DNA of 38,206 nt from Catenulispora rubra (GCF_015356825.1 NZ_JAACYW010000088.1:1-38206), one strand, 5' to 3'. Positions 23,071 to 31,386 are shown, numbered from the stretch's first letter. The notes: a model not told the origin generated them from the letters alone. A program made the numbers and translations.

Positions 23071-23663
23071 CAGGCAACACCCTTTCCGAGGTTGGACCGG
23101 CTCTTGGCGACTGCTTCGGCGAGGCTGGCCACGACCGCTACCGGGGTGGTCGCGCCGATGGTGACCAGCGTGTCGGGGCCGCAGAGTTCGGCAGTTCGCA
23201 CGTGGTGTCCGGACTTGGCCGACACGCCGAGTCGATAGCAGCCGCACGGGCTCTCCCAGACCGTTGTGGAGCTGAACAGGGTCCGAAGACGTCCGGTGTC
23301 GCGCTTCCACCCCACAGCGCGCAGGCGCCGGTTCAGAAGACGTCGCGACCACGCGACCGGCTCGACGTCCGAAGCCGTCTCCGCGACTCGCGCCATCGCG
23401 AGGACCATCTCGGCTGACGCGAACCGCGCGACGAGTTGCCAGTCCGGTGCAGTGTGGCCGGAGCGGGGCGCGCTGCTGATCGACAGTCGGGCGTTCGAGT
23501 CGAAGAGATCGCTCATCATCACCAGGCGCCCGCGAAGCTGCGGGCCCACAAGGACCCACTTCGACCCGGGGTAGCTCGGGTGGGCGATCTGGCGTGTCTG
23601 CCAGAGGTCGGCCATCAGGGATTCGCTGATGTACCGCTGTACGTCGGAGTTGAGTTCCAACAC
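23070..23663 (-). CDS. Hypothetical protein
   Basis: A 197-residue protein, not recognised. The N-terminal 60 residues (SDVQRYISESLMADLWQTRQ, then KWVLVGPQLRGRLVMMSDLF) look like a mixed helix/strand module; two or three Cys occur in WESPCGCYRLGVSAKSGHH, which might bind metal. The C-terminus is an Ala/Val-rich helix (TPVAVVASLAEAVAKSRSN). GTG 23663 has AAGGAG upstream. It follows a strong hairpin and is translationally coupled to the next gene. Confidence 0.68.
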   Translation of the reverse strand: MLELNSDVQRYISESLMADLWQTRQIAHPSYPGSKWVLVGPQLRGRLVMMSDLFDSNARLSISSAPRSGHTAPDWQLVARFASAEMVLAMARVAETASDVEPVAWSRRLLNRRLRAVGWKRDTGRLRTLFSSTTVWESPCGCYRLGVSAKSGHHVRTAELCGPDTLVTIGATTPVAVVASLAEAVAKSRSNLGKGVA

Positions 23664-23686
23664 GGGGTAGCTCCTTGCGTTCAGGA

Positions 23687-23714
23687 GCCGCCGGGCGCTC
23701 CTGCGCCCGGCGGC
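23687..23714 (-). terminator. Perfect 11-bp stem-loop between two hypothetical genes
   Basis: GCCGCCGGGCG (23687-23697) and CGCCCGGCGGC (23704-23714) form a perfect stem with a 6-base loop, starting 6 bases after the stop of the upstream minus-strand gene. No U-tract. It is one of three such hairpins in the gaps of this operon. Confidence 0.6.
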
Positions 23715-23720
23715 AGGAGG

Positions 23721-24311
23721 TCAGCGGACGAGGAGGTTTTCCGCGAGTGCGCGGATGACGGGTGCGGGAGTGTGTCCGGTGGCGTCGGCGTGGCAGGACG
23801 GGCCGGAGATCAGCCAGGCACCGCACTCCCCCGGTGTGTCCGGGTAGTGGTAGACAGCCGCGACCTGTCCGGTCGGGTGAGCGAAGGAGGTCGATTGCAG
23901 ATGGCCACCGGCTGTGTAGGTGGCGCAGGTCTCCCAGCCTTCATAGGCGACGGTGTCGAACGTCGGTCCGTTTTCGCCGGTGATCGCGATATGAGCGGTT
24001 GCGAGGATCGCCGAGGCCGGAGCGTTGAAGACGCTCATGCGCCAGTAGGAACGTGCGTTGCCGCCGCTCCAATAGCCCTTGCCGCGCGACGGCTCGTAGA
24101 TGAGCTCCGCGAGCGTGCCGCCGTCCGGATAGGTGACGATCGTGAGCTTGACCGACACGGCTCCGCTCGGAGGCCTGAGCAGCGCAGACTGCGAGACGTC
24201 GGCGCTGTCGAGTACCGGGTGTCGATTCGCCGTCCAGCCGCGTGCGGTGAACTCGTCGACGAGCATGACGGACTTCGCCACGGTCGTCTTGGCGATGCGT
24301 GCTGAGGTCAT
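23721..24311 (-). CDS. Hypothetical protein, beta-rich
   Basis: A 196-residue protein, not recognised. It begins with a helix (RIAKTTVAKSVMLVDEFTAR) and continues with alternating strands (AVSVKLTIVTYPDGGTLAEL, GKGYWSGGNARSYWRMSVF, AVYHYPDTPGECGAWLISG) and a terminal helix. It has no signal peptide or membrane segment, so it is probably cytoplasmic. ATG 24311 has GGAAGGG upstream. It is 17 bases after the previous gene. Confidence 0.68.
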   Translation of the reverse strand: MTSARIAKTTVAKSVMLVDEFTARGWTANRHPVLDSADVSQSALLRPPSGAVSVKLTIVTYPDGGTLAELIYEPSRGKGYWSGGNARSYWRMSVFNAPASAILATAHIAITGENGPTFDTVAYEGWETCATYTAGGHLQSTSFAHPTGQVAAVYHYPDTPGECGAWLISGPSCHADATGHTPAPVIRALAENLLVR

Positions 24312-24328
24312 GGTGTTCGTCCCTTCCC

Positions 24329-24706
24329 TCAGTCCCGCTCGGCCCGACGGGGGACGGCTACGTCCAGCGCCGCGATGGTGGCGGCGCCGATCACCGCGAG
24401 CGGCGTGCGCTCCTCGAACGCGATCCCGAAGAACCGGGCGTGTGCGCGCTCGACCGGGGGCGCAGTCGCCACCCGCAAGTCGGCCACCTCGGGGTAGACC
24501 GCGAGTTCGGTGATCCTGATGTCTCGCGTCGGACGCTGCATGACGAACTCCAGAAGCACCACGACGTGCCCCGGGACCTTGTAAAACATCCGCATCGCCG
24601 ACTGGGGACGCGCTCCGTCCCGCGCAGGGACGTAGCGCTTCTGGAAACCGGCCGCGCGTAGCAGGGGCCAGATGTCGGGCTGCTGCTCAGGGGTGGAAGT
24701 AGACAT
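24329..24706 (-). CDS. Hypothetical protein
   Basis: A 125-residue protein, not recognised. It contains IWPLLRAAGFQKRYVPARDG, then strands VPGHVVVLLEFVMQR and RITELAVYPEVADLRVATAP and a helix-forming C-terminus, a compact alpha/beta protein. ATG 24706 is chosen over a longer open frame because of the GGAG upstream and because the extra residues read as a frame shadow. It belongs to the same minus-strand run as its neighbours. Confidence 0.68.
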   Translation of the reverse strand: MSTSTPEQQPDIWPLLRAAGFQKRYVPARDGARPQSAMRMFYKVPGHVVVLLEFVMQRPTRDIRITELAVYPEVADLRVATAPPVERAHARFFGIAFEERTPLAVIGAATIAALDVAVPRRAERD

Positions 24707-24834
24707 GACGAAGCTCCGTTCCGGCGGCGGCCGGCCGTTTCCGGCATGGCTGCGCCGCTGCACGTTGAAGTGGTTGGGAGGAGCGACCACCGGGCCCTGG
24801 CGGGAAGGGGATGGACCCGGCGGCCGGTCGAAGA

Positions 24835-24853
24835 GCGCGGCTTCAGGCCGCGC
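24835..24853 (-). terminator. 7-bp GC stem-loop after the 76-residue gene
   Basis: GCGCGGC (24835-24841) and GCCGCGC (24847-24853) with a 5-base loop, starting 5 bases after the stop at 24859 on the minus strand. It has the same placement as the hairpins at 22443 and 23687. Confidence 0.5.
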
Positions 24854-24858
24854 AGGGG

Positions 24859-25089
24859 TCAGCGCTTGGTGCGCTGCGCCGGGATGATCGGGGAGGCCCA
24901 ATCGGTCGGGTAGATGCCGCCGTGGGACAGGGACTCGTCGAGCTCAAGGAAGCGCGAGGCCATTGCCTCAGCGCGGTACTTGTGGCCGCAGTCGAGGCTG
25001 TTGCAGCCTCCAGACGCGGAGCCGTTCCTCTTCAGCATGGCTTGCGCGGAAAGCTCGCGCAGCTGCGAGAGAATGTGGTCAGGGTTCAT
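24859..25089 (-). CDS. Small hypothetical protein, possible metal binding
   Basis: A 76-residue protein, first gene of the small-protein operon. The middle reads SGGCNSLDCGHKYRAEAMAS, with two Cys and a His spaced CxxxxCxH, a possible metal site. Otherwise it is polar and helical. ATG 25089 has GGAGCA at 5-6 bases. The region upstream is the long non-coding interval, which must hold its promoter. Confidence 0.62.
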   Translation of the reverse strand: MNPDHILSQLRELSAQAMLKRNGSASGGCNSLDCGHKYRAEAMASRFLELDESLSHGGIYPTDWASPIIPAQRTKR

Positions 25090-25364
25090 TGGCTGCTCCT
25101 TGCTGGCGTTTGACGGCGTCTTTCGGAGCGGTCGGGGAGCCCGTCGCTCGGCGAGCGCGTTCCCGCGCGCTTGCCGAGCCCTTTCTGGGATTCGACGTTC
25201 TCCCGTTCCCCTCACTTCTTGATATACCCATCATTCACCATCGAAACCGCCCAATCAAGCCCAAATTGCCCTTTTCTTCACCCATTCGGAGTACGAATTA
25301 TTGACTCACCGGAGGTCAAAGTGAGAGCATACCCAATCGCATAGCCGAACGGTAAGGTGAAAGC

Positions 25365-25397
25365 ACTTCATAAATAAACGCAGTTTATTTATGAAGT
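25365..25397. repeat. AT-rich perfect inverted repeat, 15-bp arms, 3-base centre
   Basis: The left arm ACTTCATAAATAAAC (25365-25379), centre GCA and right arm GTTTATTTATGAAGT (25383-25397) are exact reverse complements. An uninterrupted AT-rich dyad of this length is very unusual in DNA of this base composition. It is far from any start codon (276 bases upstream of 25089), so it is not a typical operator. Confidence 0.75.
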
Positions 25398-25421
25398 ACG
25401 AAGCTGGAAAAAAGACCGGAC

Positions 25422-25460
25422 GGCAAGCAAGGCGAGGCTGGGGCGAGCCGAGGCGAGCCG
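25422..25460. repeat. Helically phased GGC(G/A)AG repeats
   Basis: GGCAAG at 25422 and GGCGAG at 25431, 25442 and 25452 are spaced 9, 11 and 10 bases, close to one DNA turn. The last two share GGCGAGCCG. They start 25 bases after the AT-rich palindrome. They could be iterons or protein-binding repeats; GC-rich repeats of six bases are not rare, so this is tentative. Confidence 0.45.
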
Positions 25461-25791
25461 GCTGACAACACTCCATCGGGAAGCCACGATCGGCCCGAGT
25501 TCCGCGAGCGCGTCAAAAGACGGCCTGGACCAGGTGTTTTACGCTGCCGCTAGGTGGTCCGGTCTAAGCGGACACTCATCGGCACACCTTCGGACCGGGC
25601 AGCGGAGCAAGCTATCCGGATGCTCGTCAAAATCTTCAGTGCCAGCAGCGACCAGTGACCGATTGGACGGCTGCGCAGGGCAGTAAACCTAGTTCGAAGT
25701 TCGCCATTCACGCGACTTCACGCGCACACGAACGGGCCGATAAAAACGCTATCGAGACTGGCGTCGCAAGCATATCTCGCACACCGGCCGC

Positions 25792-26583
25792 TCACCGATC
25801 TAGATGCCGCTCCAGCTCAGCGGGAAATACGTCAGGATTCTCAAGATGGCTGGCGTGATCCCCGGGCAGTTCAAGCACTCGGGCGTCCGGGAGCCGCTCA
25901 TCGAGGACGGCGACGACGCGCTTGAGCCAATCGGTAGTCGCGTTGCCGTGGACGAGCAGTACCGGGCACGAGATGCCCGCCAGCTCATCGACGCCTCGAC
26001 GCGGCCGGTCAGCCTGCTCGGAGCCCCAGGACAGCGCCATCCGGTGCGGAACCCAGCTCGCCCAGTGGGGATTCCTGCGGGCCTTGTCCGCTGAGGACAC
26101 GAGTCCGGCGAGCTGACAGAACTCGGCCAGGTCGTCCTCGGACACGTCCTCGCCGGCCAGGTCGTGAAAGAACCGGTTCAGGTGGGCCACTTCGGGATCG
26201 GTCTCGCCGAGTTGGTCGAGGATCCAGTAGGCCGCGGGCTCCACGAGCGTCAGCGTCCTCACCCGCTCGGGATAGGCCAATGCGAACTCGATGAGCGCGC
26301 GCCCACCCCCAGACCAGCCCACGAAATCGGCTGCCGCGATATTGAGAGCGTCCAAGGTCATCAGCAGCGAATCGCGCTCGATGTCCGCGGTGTACTCGGC
26401 GTCCCCGCGCTCGCCGGCCGAACCGAGCTCGTTGTGGATCGGCTGAACGCGCACCGTCTGCCACCTCGCCGCCAGCGAGTCGGCGTAGGACGCCCATGAC
26501 ACCCATCCGGTGAGGCCACCAGGTAGCAGGACGAGCGGCGGCCCTTCGCCTTTCACCTCGTGGGTCAGGATCCTCGGCTTCAT
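25792..26583 (-). CDS. Alpha/beta-hydrolase
   Basis: A 263-residue alpha/beta-hydrolase fold protein. The oxyanion-region PPLVLLPGGLTGWVSW is at about 15-30, the nucleophile Ser91 in VGWSGGG, and the catalytic His is in GDHASH near 243-246; Asp218 (NATTDWL) is a possible acid. Esterase, lipase or haloperoxidase-like activity cannot be distinguished and the substrate is unknown. The frame is open to 27000 through the next gene, but ATG 26583 with GGTGGT upstream and the start of the fold fix the start. It may be a passenger gene of the element. Confidence 0.85.
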   Translation of the reverse strand: MKPRILTHEVKGEGPPLVLLPGGLTGWVSWASYADSLAARWQTVRVQPIHNELGSAGERGDAEYTADIERDSLLMTLDALNIAAADFVGWSGGGRALIEFALAYPERVRTLTLVEPAAYWILDQLGETDPEVAHLNRFFHDLAGEDVSEDDLAEFCQLAGLVSSADKARRNPHWASWVPHRMALSWGSEQADRPRRGVDELAGISCPVLLVHGNATTDWLKRVVAVLDERLPDARVLELPGDHASHLENPDVFPAELERHLDR

Positions 26584-26692
26584 GGGGACCACCTCGGATA
26601 TGTCGACGGCGGGATCCTCACCAACGTACCTGCGGCTCAGAAGATCTGCCGAAGATCTCAGACAGCCGCCCGCAGCTGCTCTTGGCGAAGAG

Positions 26693-27631
26693 TCATGACT
26701 CACGCCGCGCACCTGCATAGTCGTCGGCCGCCACCGGGTCCAGGCGAACAACCGCTCCGGGGTGGGGAGCGTCGATGACGAGCCCAGCCCGGACGTACAT
26801 CGCCACGTGATGCAGGAAGCCGTTCGGGTCGCCGTAGAAGACCAGATCGCCGGCACGCAGATCGGCCCTGGTGACCGGGCGTCCCGTCTTGAACTGGTCC
26901 GTGGCCGTCCGGGGAATGGCGATGCCGGCGGCCTGGTACGCACTTTGGGTGAGCCCGGAGCAGTCGAAGCCGACTCCTCCTCGGTCGGGGCCGTCGCCAC
27001 CCCAGACGTAGGGCAGGCCCAGATGGGCTCCCGCGTATTCGAGCGCGAGCCGTGCCGCAGCGCTCGGGGCGGAACGGGCCGCGACCGCGATGAATGAGTT
27101 GCCGCTGGAGGCGCGGCTGTAGACGTCTGCGAGTTCGACGATCCGGACCGCGGAGGCAGGATTGGCGGTTGCGCGGCGCACTACTGCGGTGAGGTCGGTG
27201 GCCGGTCCGGAAGCGCAGATTGTTCTCGCTGCTGCGTAGACCTGGTCGACCGGATCGAGTGGAGAGGCAGGCGATACGCCGCCGGCGGGGATCGGGTCGG
27301 CGTGCTGCTGGAACTGGCTCGTGGTGATCCCCATGAGTCCCTGGTCCGTCGGGTGACGGCCGTGGTCCGATGCGATTTTCCCGAGGCCGGCGAGCACTGT
27401 CCACGACAGGCCCGAGCAGGTCGCCGCAGCATCGTGGTAGAGCTCATACATGCGCAGTGGGATATCTCCGTCTGCGTCAGGGATGTGACCGCCTCGGGAG
27501 TTCGAAGACACGCTGAACACGTCCAGCGAGGAGGCCATCGACTCGACGACGGCAGCCGCTGCGGCAGACAGCAGAGTCATCAGAAGGAGCAGCGCGGCCG
27601 AAGCTCCCGCCGCGATACGTCCCGCCGTCAC
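26693..27631 (-). CDS. NlpC/P60 cell-wall hydrolase with a degenerate transglycosylase-like domain
   Basis: A 312-residue secreted or membrane-anchored protein: hydrophobic N-terminus (AAGASAALLLLMTLLSAAAA), then a lytic-transglycosylase-like domain (about 70-170) and a C-terminal NlpC/P60 domain with the catalytic Cys in FDCSGL (224) and His in HHVAMYV (275). In the first domain, relatives read WTVLAxxGxVESDHGR with a catalytic Glu; here the segment is SWTVLAGLGKIASDHGR, with Ala in place of Glu, so that activity is probably lost. T4SS clusters of Gram-positive elements carry such VirB1-like wall hydrolases to open peptidoglycan. GTG 27631 overlaps the upstream stop (GTGA). Confidence 0.88.
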   Translation of the reverse strand: MTAGRIAAGASAALLLLMTLLSAAAAAVVESMASSLDVFSVSSNSRGGHIPDADGDIPLRMYELYHDAAATCSGLSWTVLAGLGKIASDHGRHPTDQGLMGITTSQFQQHADPIPAGGVSPASPLDPVDQVYAAARTICASGPATDLTAVVRRATANPASAVRIVELADVYSRASSGNSFIAVAARSAPSAAARLALEYAGAHLGLPYVWGGDGPDRGGVGFDCSGLTQSAYQAAGIAIPRTATDQFKTGRPVTRADLRAGDLVFYGDPNGFLHHVAMYVRAGLVIDAPHPGAVVRLDPVAADDYAGARRES

Positions 27632-28458
27632 AAACGTGTCCCGGAGCTAGCGGCACCGCTGGCGAGGTCGATGAGACGGACAGGAGCATCGGCAGCGGCG
27701 CCGACGCGCCGCCAGACGGCATCCGCAGGGGCAGCCACTGTCGAGTCGCCGCTTGCCGTGGCGATAGGGACAGGCGATCCCGCACGGGCCAGACGTTGGT
27801 GAAGCCCTTGCTCGCGGCGAGAGGAGTGGAGCCAGAACAGGACCGGCGTGCTGATGCCGGTTGCGGCGGTCATGGCTTCGTAGCCGGGGAGCTTGGCGAG
27901 GATCTGTGCACTGTTCTCGACGCCGGTGTCGTATTCGAGGAAGAAGTCGACGCTGCGCGTGCCTTCGCGCCACCGGCCGAACCCGTCGGGACGGACGTAG
28001 GTCCCCCAGGCTTTCGCACACGCTCGCTCGGACAACCACAGGTCCAGAGATGCCGCGCTCGTCTCCCGCGCGGAGCCGAGCAGGCCGCAGAAGACATCGT
28101 TCACGCCGACGAGGTGTCTGAGGTCAGGCCGCAGCACGATCTTCTCGGCCGACACGGCGCGAGGCGGTACCAGGTCCCACTCCTGATCTAGGCGCGCGAC
28201 AGCTTGGACCCCGAGAGCGGTCAGAACGCAGTGCTTCGGATTCGTCCCGACCCGCAGCGGCGGCCGGAAGCAGTCCAGCAGGCCGACTTCGTGAAGCACC
28301 TGAATCCGTCGGCGAGCGACCCGCGAGTTGTCGAAGAACGCGTGGGTGATCTGGTGGGTGGTGAGCACCTGATGCTGTCCGAGGAGGTGCAGAATCTGGC
28401 GGTCGCGCTCGGTGAGCCTGTTCGCAGCGGCGAGCACGGCCTGCTGGTTGATCTTCAA
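27628..28458 (-). CDS. Replication-relaxation family protein
   Basis: A 276-residue protein. The N-terminus TERDRQILHLLGQHQVLTTH, then ARRRIQVLHEVGLLDCFRPP, is the winged-helix pattern of the actinomycete replication-relaxation family (PF13814), known mostly from conjugative elements and thought to bind DNA near the transfer or replication origin. The middle part (LRHLVGVNDVFCGLLGSARE, FFLEYDTGVENSAQILAKLPGY) is typical and has a nuclease-like look. The start is TTG 28458, which overlaps the stop of the coupling-protein gene as TTGA. It may play the DNA-processing role for which no classical relaxase is seen. Confidence 0.86.
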   Translation of the reverse strand: MKINQQAVLAAANRLTERDRQILHLLGQHQVLTTHQITHAFFDNSRVARRRIQVLHEVGLLDCFRPPLRVGTNPKHCVLTALGVQAVARLDQEWDLVPPRAVSAEKIVLRPDLRHLVGVNDVFCGLLGSARETSAASLDLWLSERACAKAWGTYVRPDGFGRWREGTRSVDFFLEYDTGVENSAQILAKLPGYEAMTAATGISTPVLFWLHSSRREQGLHQRLARAGSPVPIATASGDSTVAAPADAVWRRVGAAADAPVRLIDLASGAASSGTRL

Positions 28459-30962
28459 GCTGAACCACCCGCCTGACGAAGCGATTCGGGATCGAGGTCA
28501 AGTTCGAGCGTGTCGTCGAGGCCGCGCGGCGCACGGGGGTCGGCAACGAGTCGAGGCGTCGGAGTCTCCGCTGCCGCTGGCCACTGCGCGACGGCAGCTG
28601 CCAGGACGGCCTCGGCCCTGCCGGGAACTGCCTCCGAGAGCGGCGTGGTCCTGAGCGTGAAGGCTCGGGATTCCTGTCCGCCCGTCACCAATCGCGCAGC
28701 TGCCTGGTACTCCCCGAGATTCGACAGGTCGTAGGCGGTGAGCGTCGGGACCGTGTGCCGCTCCATCAAGCGCGAGTCCTCGGGTGAGGCATTGAAGTAG
28801 ACCTTCGTCCGAGCGTTCGCCGACAAGGTCTCGCGAAGCTCCGTCGAGAGCTGGCCAAGATTCTGATGCGCGAAGGTAATCGAGAGGCGGTAGGCGCGAG
28901 CCTCGGCGAACATGTCCTCCAACGGATGCGCCAGCGTCAAGAAGTTCTGCCCCTCGTCGAGGTAGAGCGCACTGTCTGCGCGATCGGCTTCCAGTTGGCG
29001 AGCCCGAGCCTGGATCTTCTGCCACACGCCGGCCACGGCCAGCGAGCCGAGCAGCCGCGTGGTTTCGTCGCCGAGGACGCCCTTCGGGATCCGGACAAGC
29101 AGAACGCCGCCGTTCAGAACCTTCGCCATATCGAAGTTCGACGTCGGCGCGGCAACGGTCTGCCTCACGAAGTCACGCAGCAGGAACGCCCGCAGCTTGT
29201 TCATCAACGGCCCGATGACCTGTGCCCGAGCTCCGTCAGAGAGCTGCGAATACCAGTCCCAGAAGCTGCCGAGCATCGGGTCCTGGACTCGGGACGTGAT
29301 GGCCGAGCGAGCAGCGTCGCCAGCGGTCAGCAGAGTCGGGATGTCCATCAGCGTCGGCGGGTGATCATGACTCCGGCTCTTGAGCAGCGTCAGCGCGGTC
29401 GAGCGAAGGATGTCGTCGGTGCGCGGGCCCCAGTACGCGCCGTAGATCTTGTGGAAGATGCCCACGAGGTTGTCGACGACCAGCGGAATCTCGTGGTCGT
29501 TCTCCACGCGCAGGACGTTCATAGCGGGCCGGATTCCGTCGTACTCCGGATCGATGAGCACGGTGCGCCCCACGGCCCGCTCCGGAAGACGCTCCAGCAC
29601 AGCCCTCACCAAATCGCCCTTCGGATCGATGACGACGGCTCCGCGGCCGGCTTCGACGTCGGCCAGCGCCAGATTCGCCAGCAGGGACGACTTGCCGCAG
29701 CCGGTCTTGCCGACGATGTGCAGATGCTGCCGCGCCTCCGCGACACCGAGACCGATCTGGCGTGCCCCGCCCGCGTCAGACCGACCGAGCGGCTTCGCCA
29801 TCGACGACGGACCAGGGATTGCGGGCGGGACCGGGACCGACCTCGCGCCGGCTCGGCTGATGCCCGGCGCGTCGGGGTCGAATGGCAGATGGGCAATCGC
29901 TGCCAGCTCGGTCAGGTTGAGCAGGTCTCCGCGGACGAAGCGACGCTCGGTGACCGCTCGAACGAGGCCGGGCATGGGCTTGCGCGCCCACCAGTTGCGT
30001 TCCGCATGGACCGCGTAGGACGAGGCGATCGCGTGTGCAAGGCCTCGTAGCCGGCCGACATCCGAACGCCGCTCGGCCGCTGTCGCGGACGCCGGAGCCG
30101 TTGTCGTGACCACGTAGTAGACGACCGTCTCCCACAGCGGTCCCACGCTCTTGGCCATCGCGGCACGGAGCTCTGCGGAGTGCTCCAGGTCGGCACGGAC
30201 CGCGGTCGTCTTGCCCCGCAGTCCCGGCGTCGTCAGATCGAACAGGGTGGTCTTCACCGAGTTCCGCGAAGTCGGCGCCTTCCGAAAGGAGCGCAAGGCA
30301 CTGCGGAACTTCCGAAGCCGACGGCCGGCGGCGGGCCGGGCCAAGACCTGAACGGCGGCGTGCTCGCGCGTCCCGAGGTCGGCGCAGGCGCCGAGAAGCG
30401 CCCGCAGTGGGTCGCTCGAATACCGGTCCTGAAGCGGGTGGATCTCGTGCCGGGCGAGGCGAAGACGGCCGCCGACGGCCCGGACCTGCTGCGGCTCAGT
30501 TGGAACAGGAGCACCCGCCGACAGCACAGTCTCCGTCTGCGCGCCGGGCCATGCCGCTTCGATCGCTCGCTCGATCATGCTGGGAGGGACGCTGCCCGGA
30601 ACCCACATGTGGATCTGCACGCCGGCAGAGCTGAACGAGAACTCGAACGACAGATGAGGCTGGCCAGGCCAGATTCGGCGCCGGGGCGGACGCACCAGGC
30701 CGTGCAGGTTCGCCCAGAATGCGTGACCGGAGTGCTGATCAACCGCAGCCGGCAGCAGGATCCGGATCAGCCGCGCCTCGCGCAGTTGGGCACGGATCCG
30801 AAGTCGGCGGGCCCAGTGACGGCTGGCAGCTGATGCTGTAGCTCCGGAACCAAGTGCCGCAGTGGCCTGTGGCCACCAGCCGGCGGCGTACGCCGAGCCG
30901 ATGGACGTGAGGTGCTCGATGCGTGCCAAAAGCTGGCCGAGCGGATCGCTCACAGAGCTCAA
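28455..30962 (-). CDS. VirD4/TraG-like T4SS coupling ATPase
   Basis: About 835 residues. An N-terminal region of about 350 residues without clear membrane segments is followed by a HerA/VirD4-type ATPase: Walker A GKTGCGKSS at about 418-426, AVVIDPKGDLVRAV at about 446, LYLDEGQNFL (Walker B) and a TraM-recognition-like C-terminal part (NLGQLSTELRETLSANARTK). Coupling proteins recruit DNA-protein complexes to the transfer channel. The frame is open to 31136; TTG 30962 is preferred because GGAGG precedes it and it overlaps the upstream stop as TTGA, exactly as at 28458. GTG 30953 is the alternative. Absence of membrane helices suggests another protein anchors it. Confidence 0.87.
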   Translation of the reverse strand: MSSVSDPLGQLLARIEHLTSIGSAYAAGWWPQATAALGSGATASAASRHWARRLRIRAQLREARLIRILLPAAVDQHSGHAFWANLHGLVRPPRRRIWPGQPHLSFEFSFSSAGVQIHMWVPGSVPPSMIERAIEAAWPGAQTETVLSAGAPVPTEPQQVRAVGGRLRLARHEIHPLQDRYSSDPLRALLGACADLGTREHAAVQVLARPAAGRRLRKFRSALRSFRKAPTSRNSVKTTLFDLTTPGLRGKTTAVRADLEHSAELRAAMAKSVGPLWETVVYYVVTTTAPASATAAERRSDVGRLRGLAHAIASSYAVHAERNWWARKPMPGLVRAVTERRFVRGDLLNLTELAAIAHLPFDPDAPGISRAGARSVPVPPAIPGPSSMAKPLGRSDAGGARQIGLGVAEARQHLHIVGKTGCGKSSLLANLALADVEAGRGAVVIDPKGDLVRAVLERLPERAVGRTVLIDPEYDGIRPAMNVLRVENDHEIPLVVDNLVGIFHKIYGAYWGPRTDDILRSTALTLLKSRSHDHPPTLMDIPTLLTAGDAARSAITSRVQDPMLGSFWDWYSQLSDGARAQVIGPLMNKLRAFLLRDFVRQTVAAPTSNFDMAKVLNGGVLLVRIPKGVLGDETTRLLGSLAVAGVWQKIQARARQLEADRADSALYLDEGQNFLTLAHPLEDMFAEARAYRLSITFAHQNLGQLSTELRETLSANARTKVYFNASPEDSRLMERHTVPTLTAYDLSNLGEYQAAARLVTGGQESRAFTLRTTPLSEAVPGRAEAVLAAAVAQWPAAAETPTPRLVADPRAPRGLDDTLELDLDPESLRQAGGSA

Positions 30963-31117
30963 AGGGCCTCCTCGTCGCTGCTCACCGCGCGGCCGAGTGC
31001 AGCGGCCTCTTCGGGCTGGAAGTGCTGCACGGCAGGTGAGGCAGGGATCACTCGCTGGTGGAAACATCTGGTGATTCGGTCGGGAGTCTCGGCGGATCGG
31101 CGGATTGCGGAATGCAT
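30959..31117 (-). CDS. Small protein coupled to the coupling ATPase gene
   Basis: A 52-residue protein starting MHSAIRRSAETPDRITR and ending AALGRAVSSDEEAL, basic then acidic. ATG 31117 has AGGAAG upstream and its stop overlaps the TTG of the ATPase (TTGA). The frame is open further to 31330, but with no good ribosome-binding site. Not recognised. The coupling and position argue that it is translated. Confidence 0.5.
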   Translation of the reverse strand: MHSAIRRSAETPDRITRCFHQRVIPASPAVQHFQPEEAAALGRAVSSDEEAL

Positions 31118-31386
31118 AGTCGCTTCCTGTGACCACGGGTCGTGATGGATCTGGCTGCGGTCCGGCAACTGTCCAGCGCCCGTGACGCGGAGGATCTGGA
31201 GGCGTTCGAGCAAGAGCTCGTGGATCAGCAAGCGCTTGTCAGGGATCGGCGCCGTGCTGACGGCCGTTCCTCGGCCGCACAGCCACCCACCGCTCCGCAG
31301 CACGTCAAGACCTAAAGTAGAGTCCGGCATGCCCGGCCATGTGGTCTTCGTCGGCGGCGGATGCCGTCATGGCGTTCGGAGGAACG

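Larger units (their letters stand above)
25090..25791. other. 702-base non-coding interval, candidate origin or oriT region
   Basis: No convincing gene on either strand. The left part (25200-25310) is unusually AT- and pyrimidine-rich. GTGAGAGCA (25321-25329) and GTGAAAGCA (25357-25365) are near-identical repeats 36 bases apart. An AT-rich perfect palindrome and phased GGCGAG repeats follow. The right part (25480-25790) holds only weak inverted repeats such as CCTGG/CCAGG. The AT content, palindrome and repeats in a GC-rich element fit a replication, transfer or partition site. Confidence 0.5.

Noticed and set aside
22789..23826. A 345-codon reading of the frame containing the 93-residue protein
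   Set aside because: The upstream 250 codons overlap the 23070-23663 gene and translate to Arg/Pro-rich shadow sequence.
26642..26658. AGATCT-gccga-AGATCT repeat after the NlpC/P60 gene as a terminator
   Set aside because: Stem of only 6 bp with half A-T pairs and no U-tract; too weak to call.
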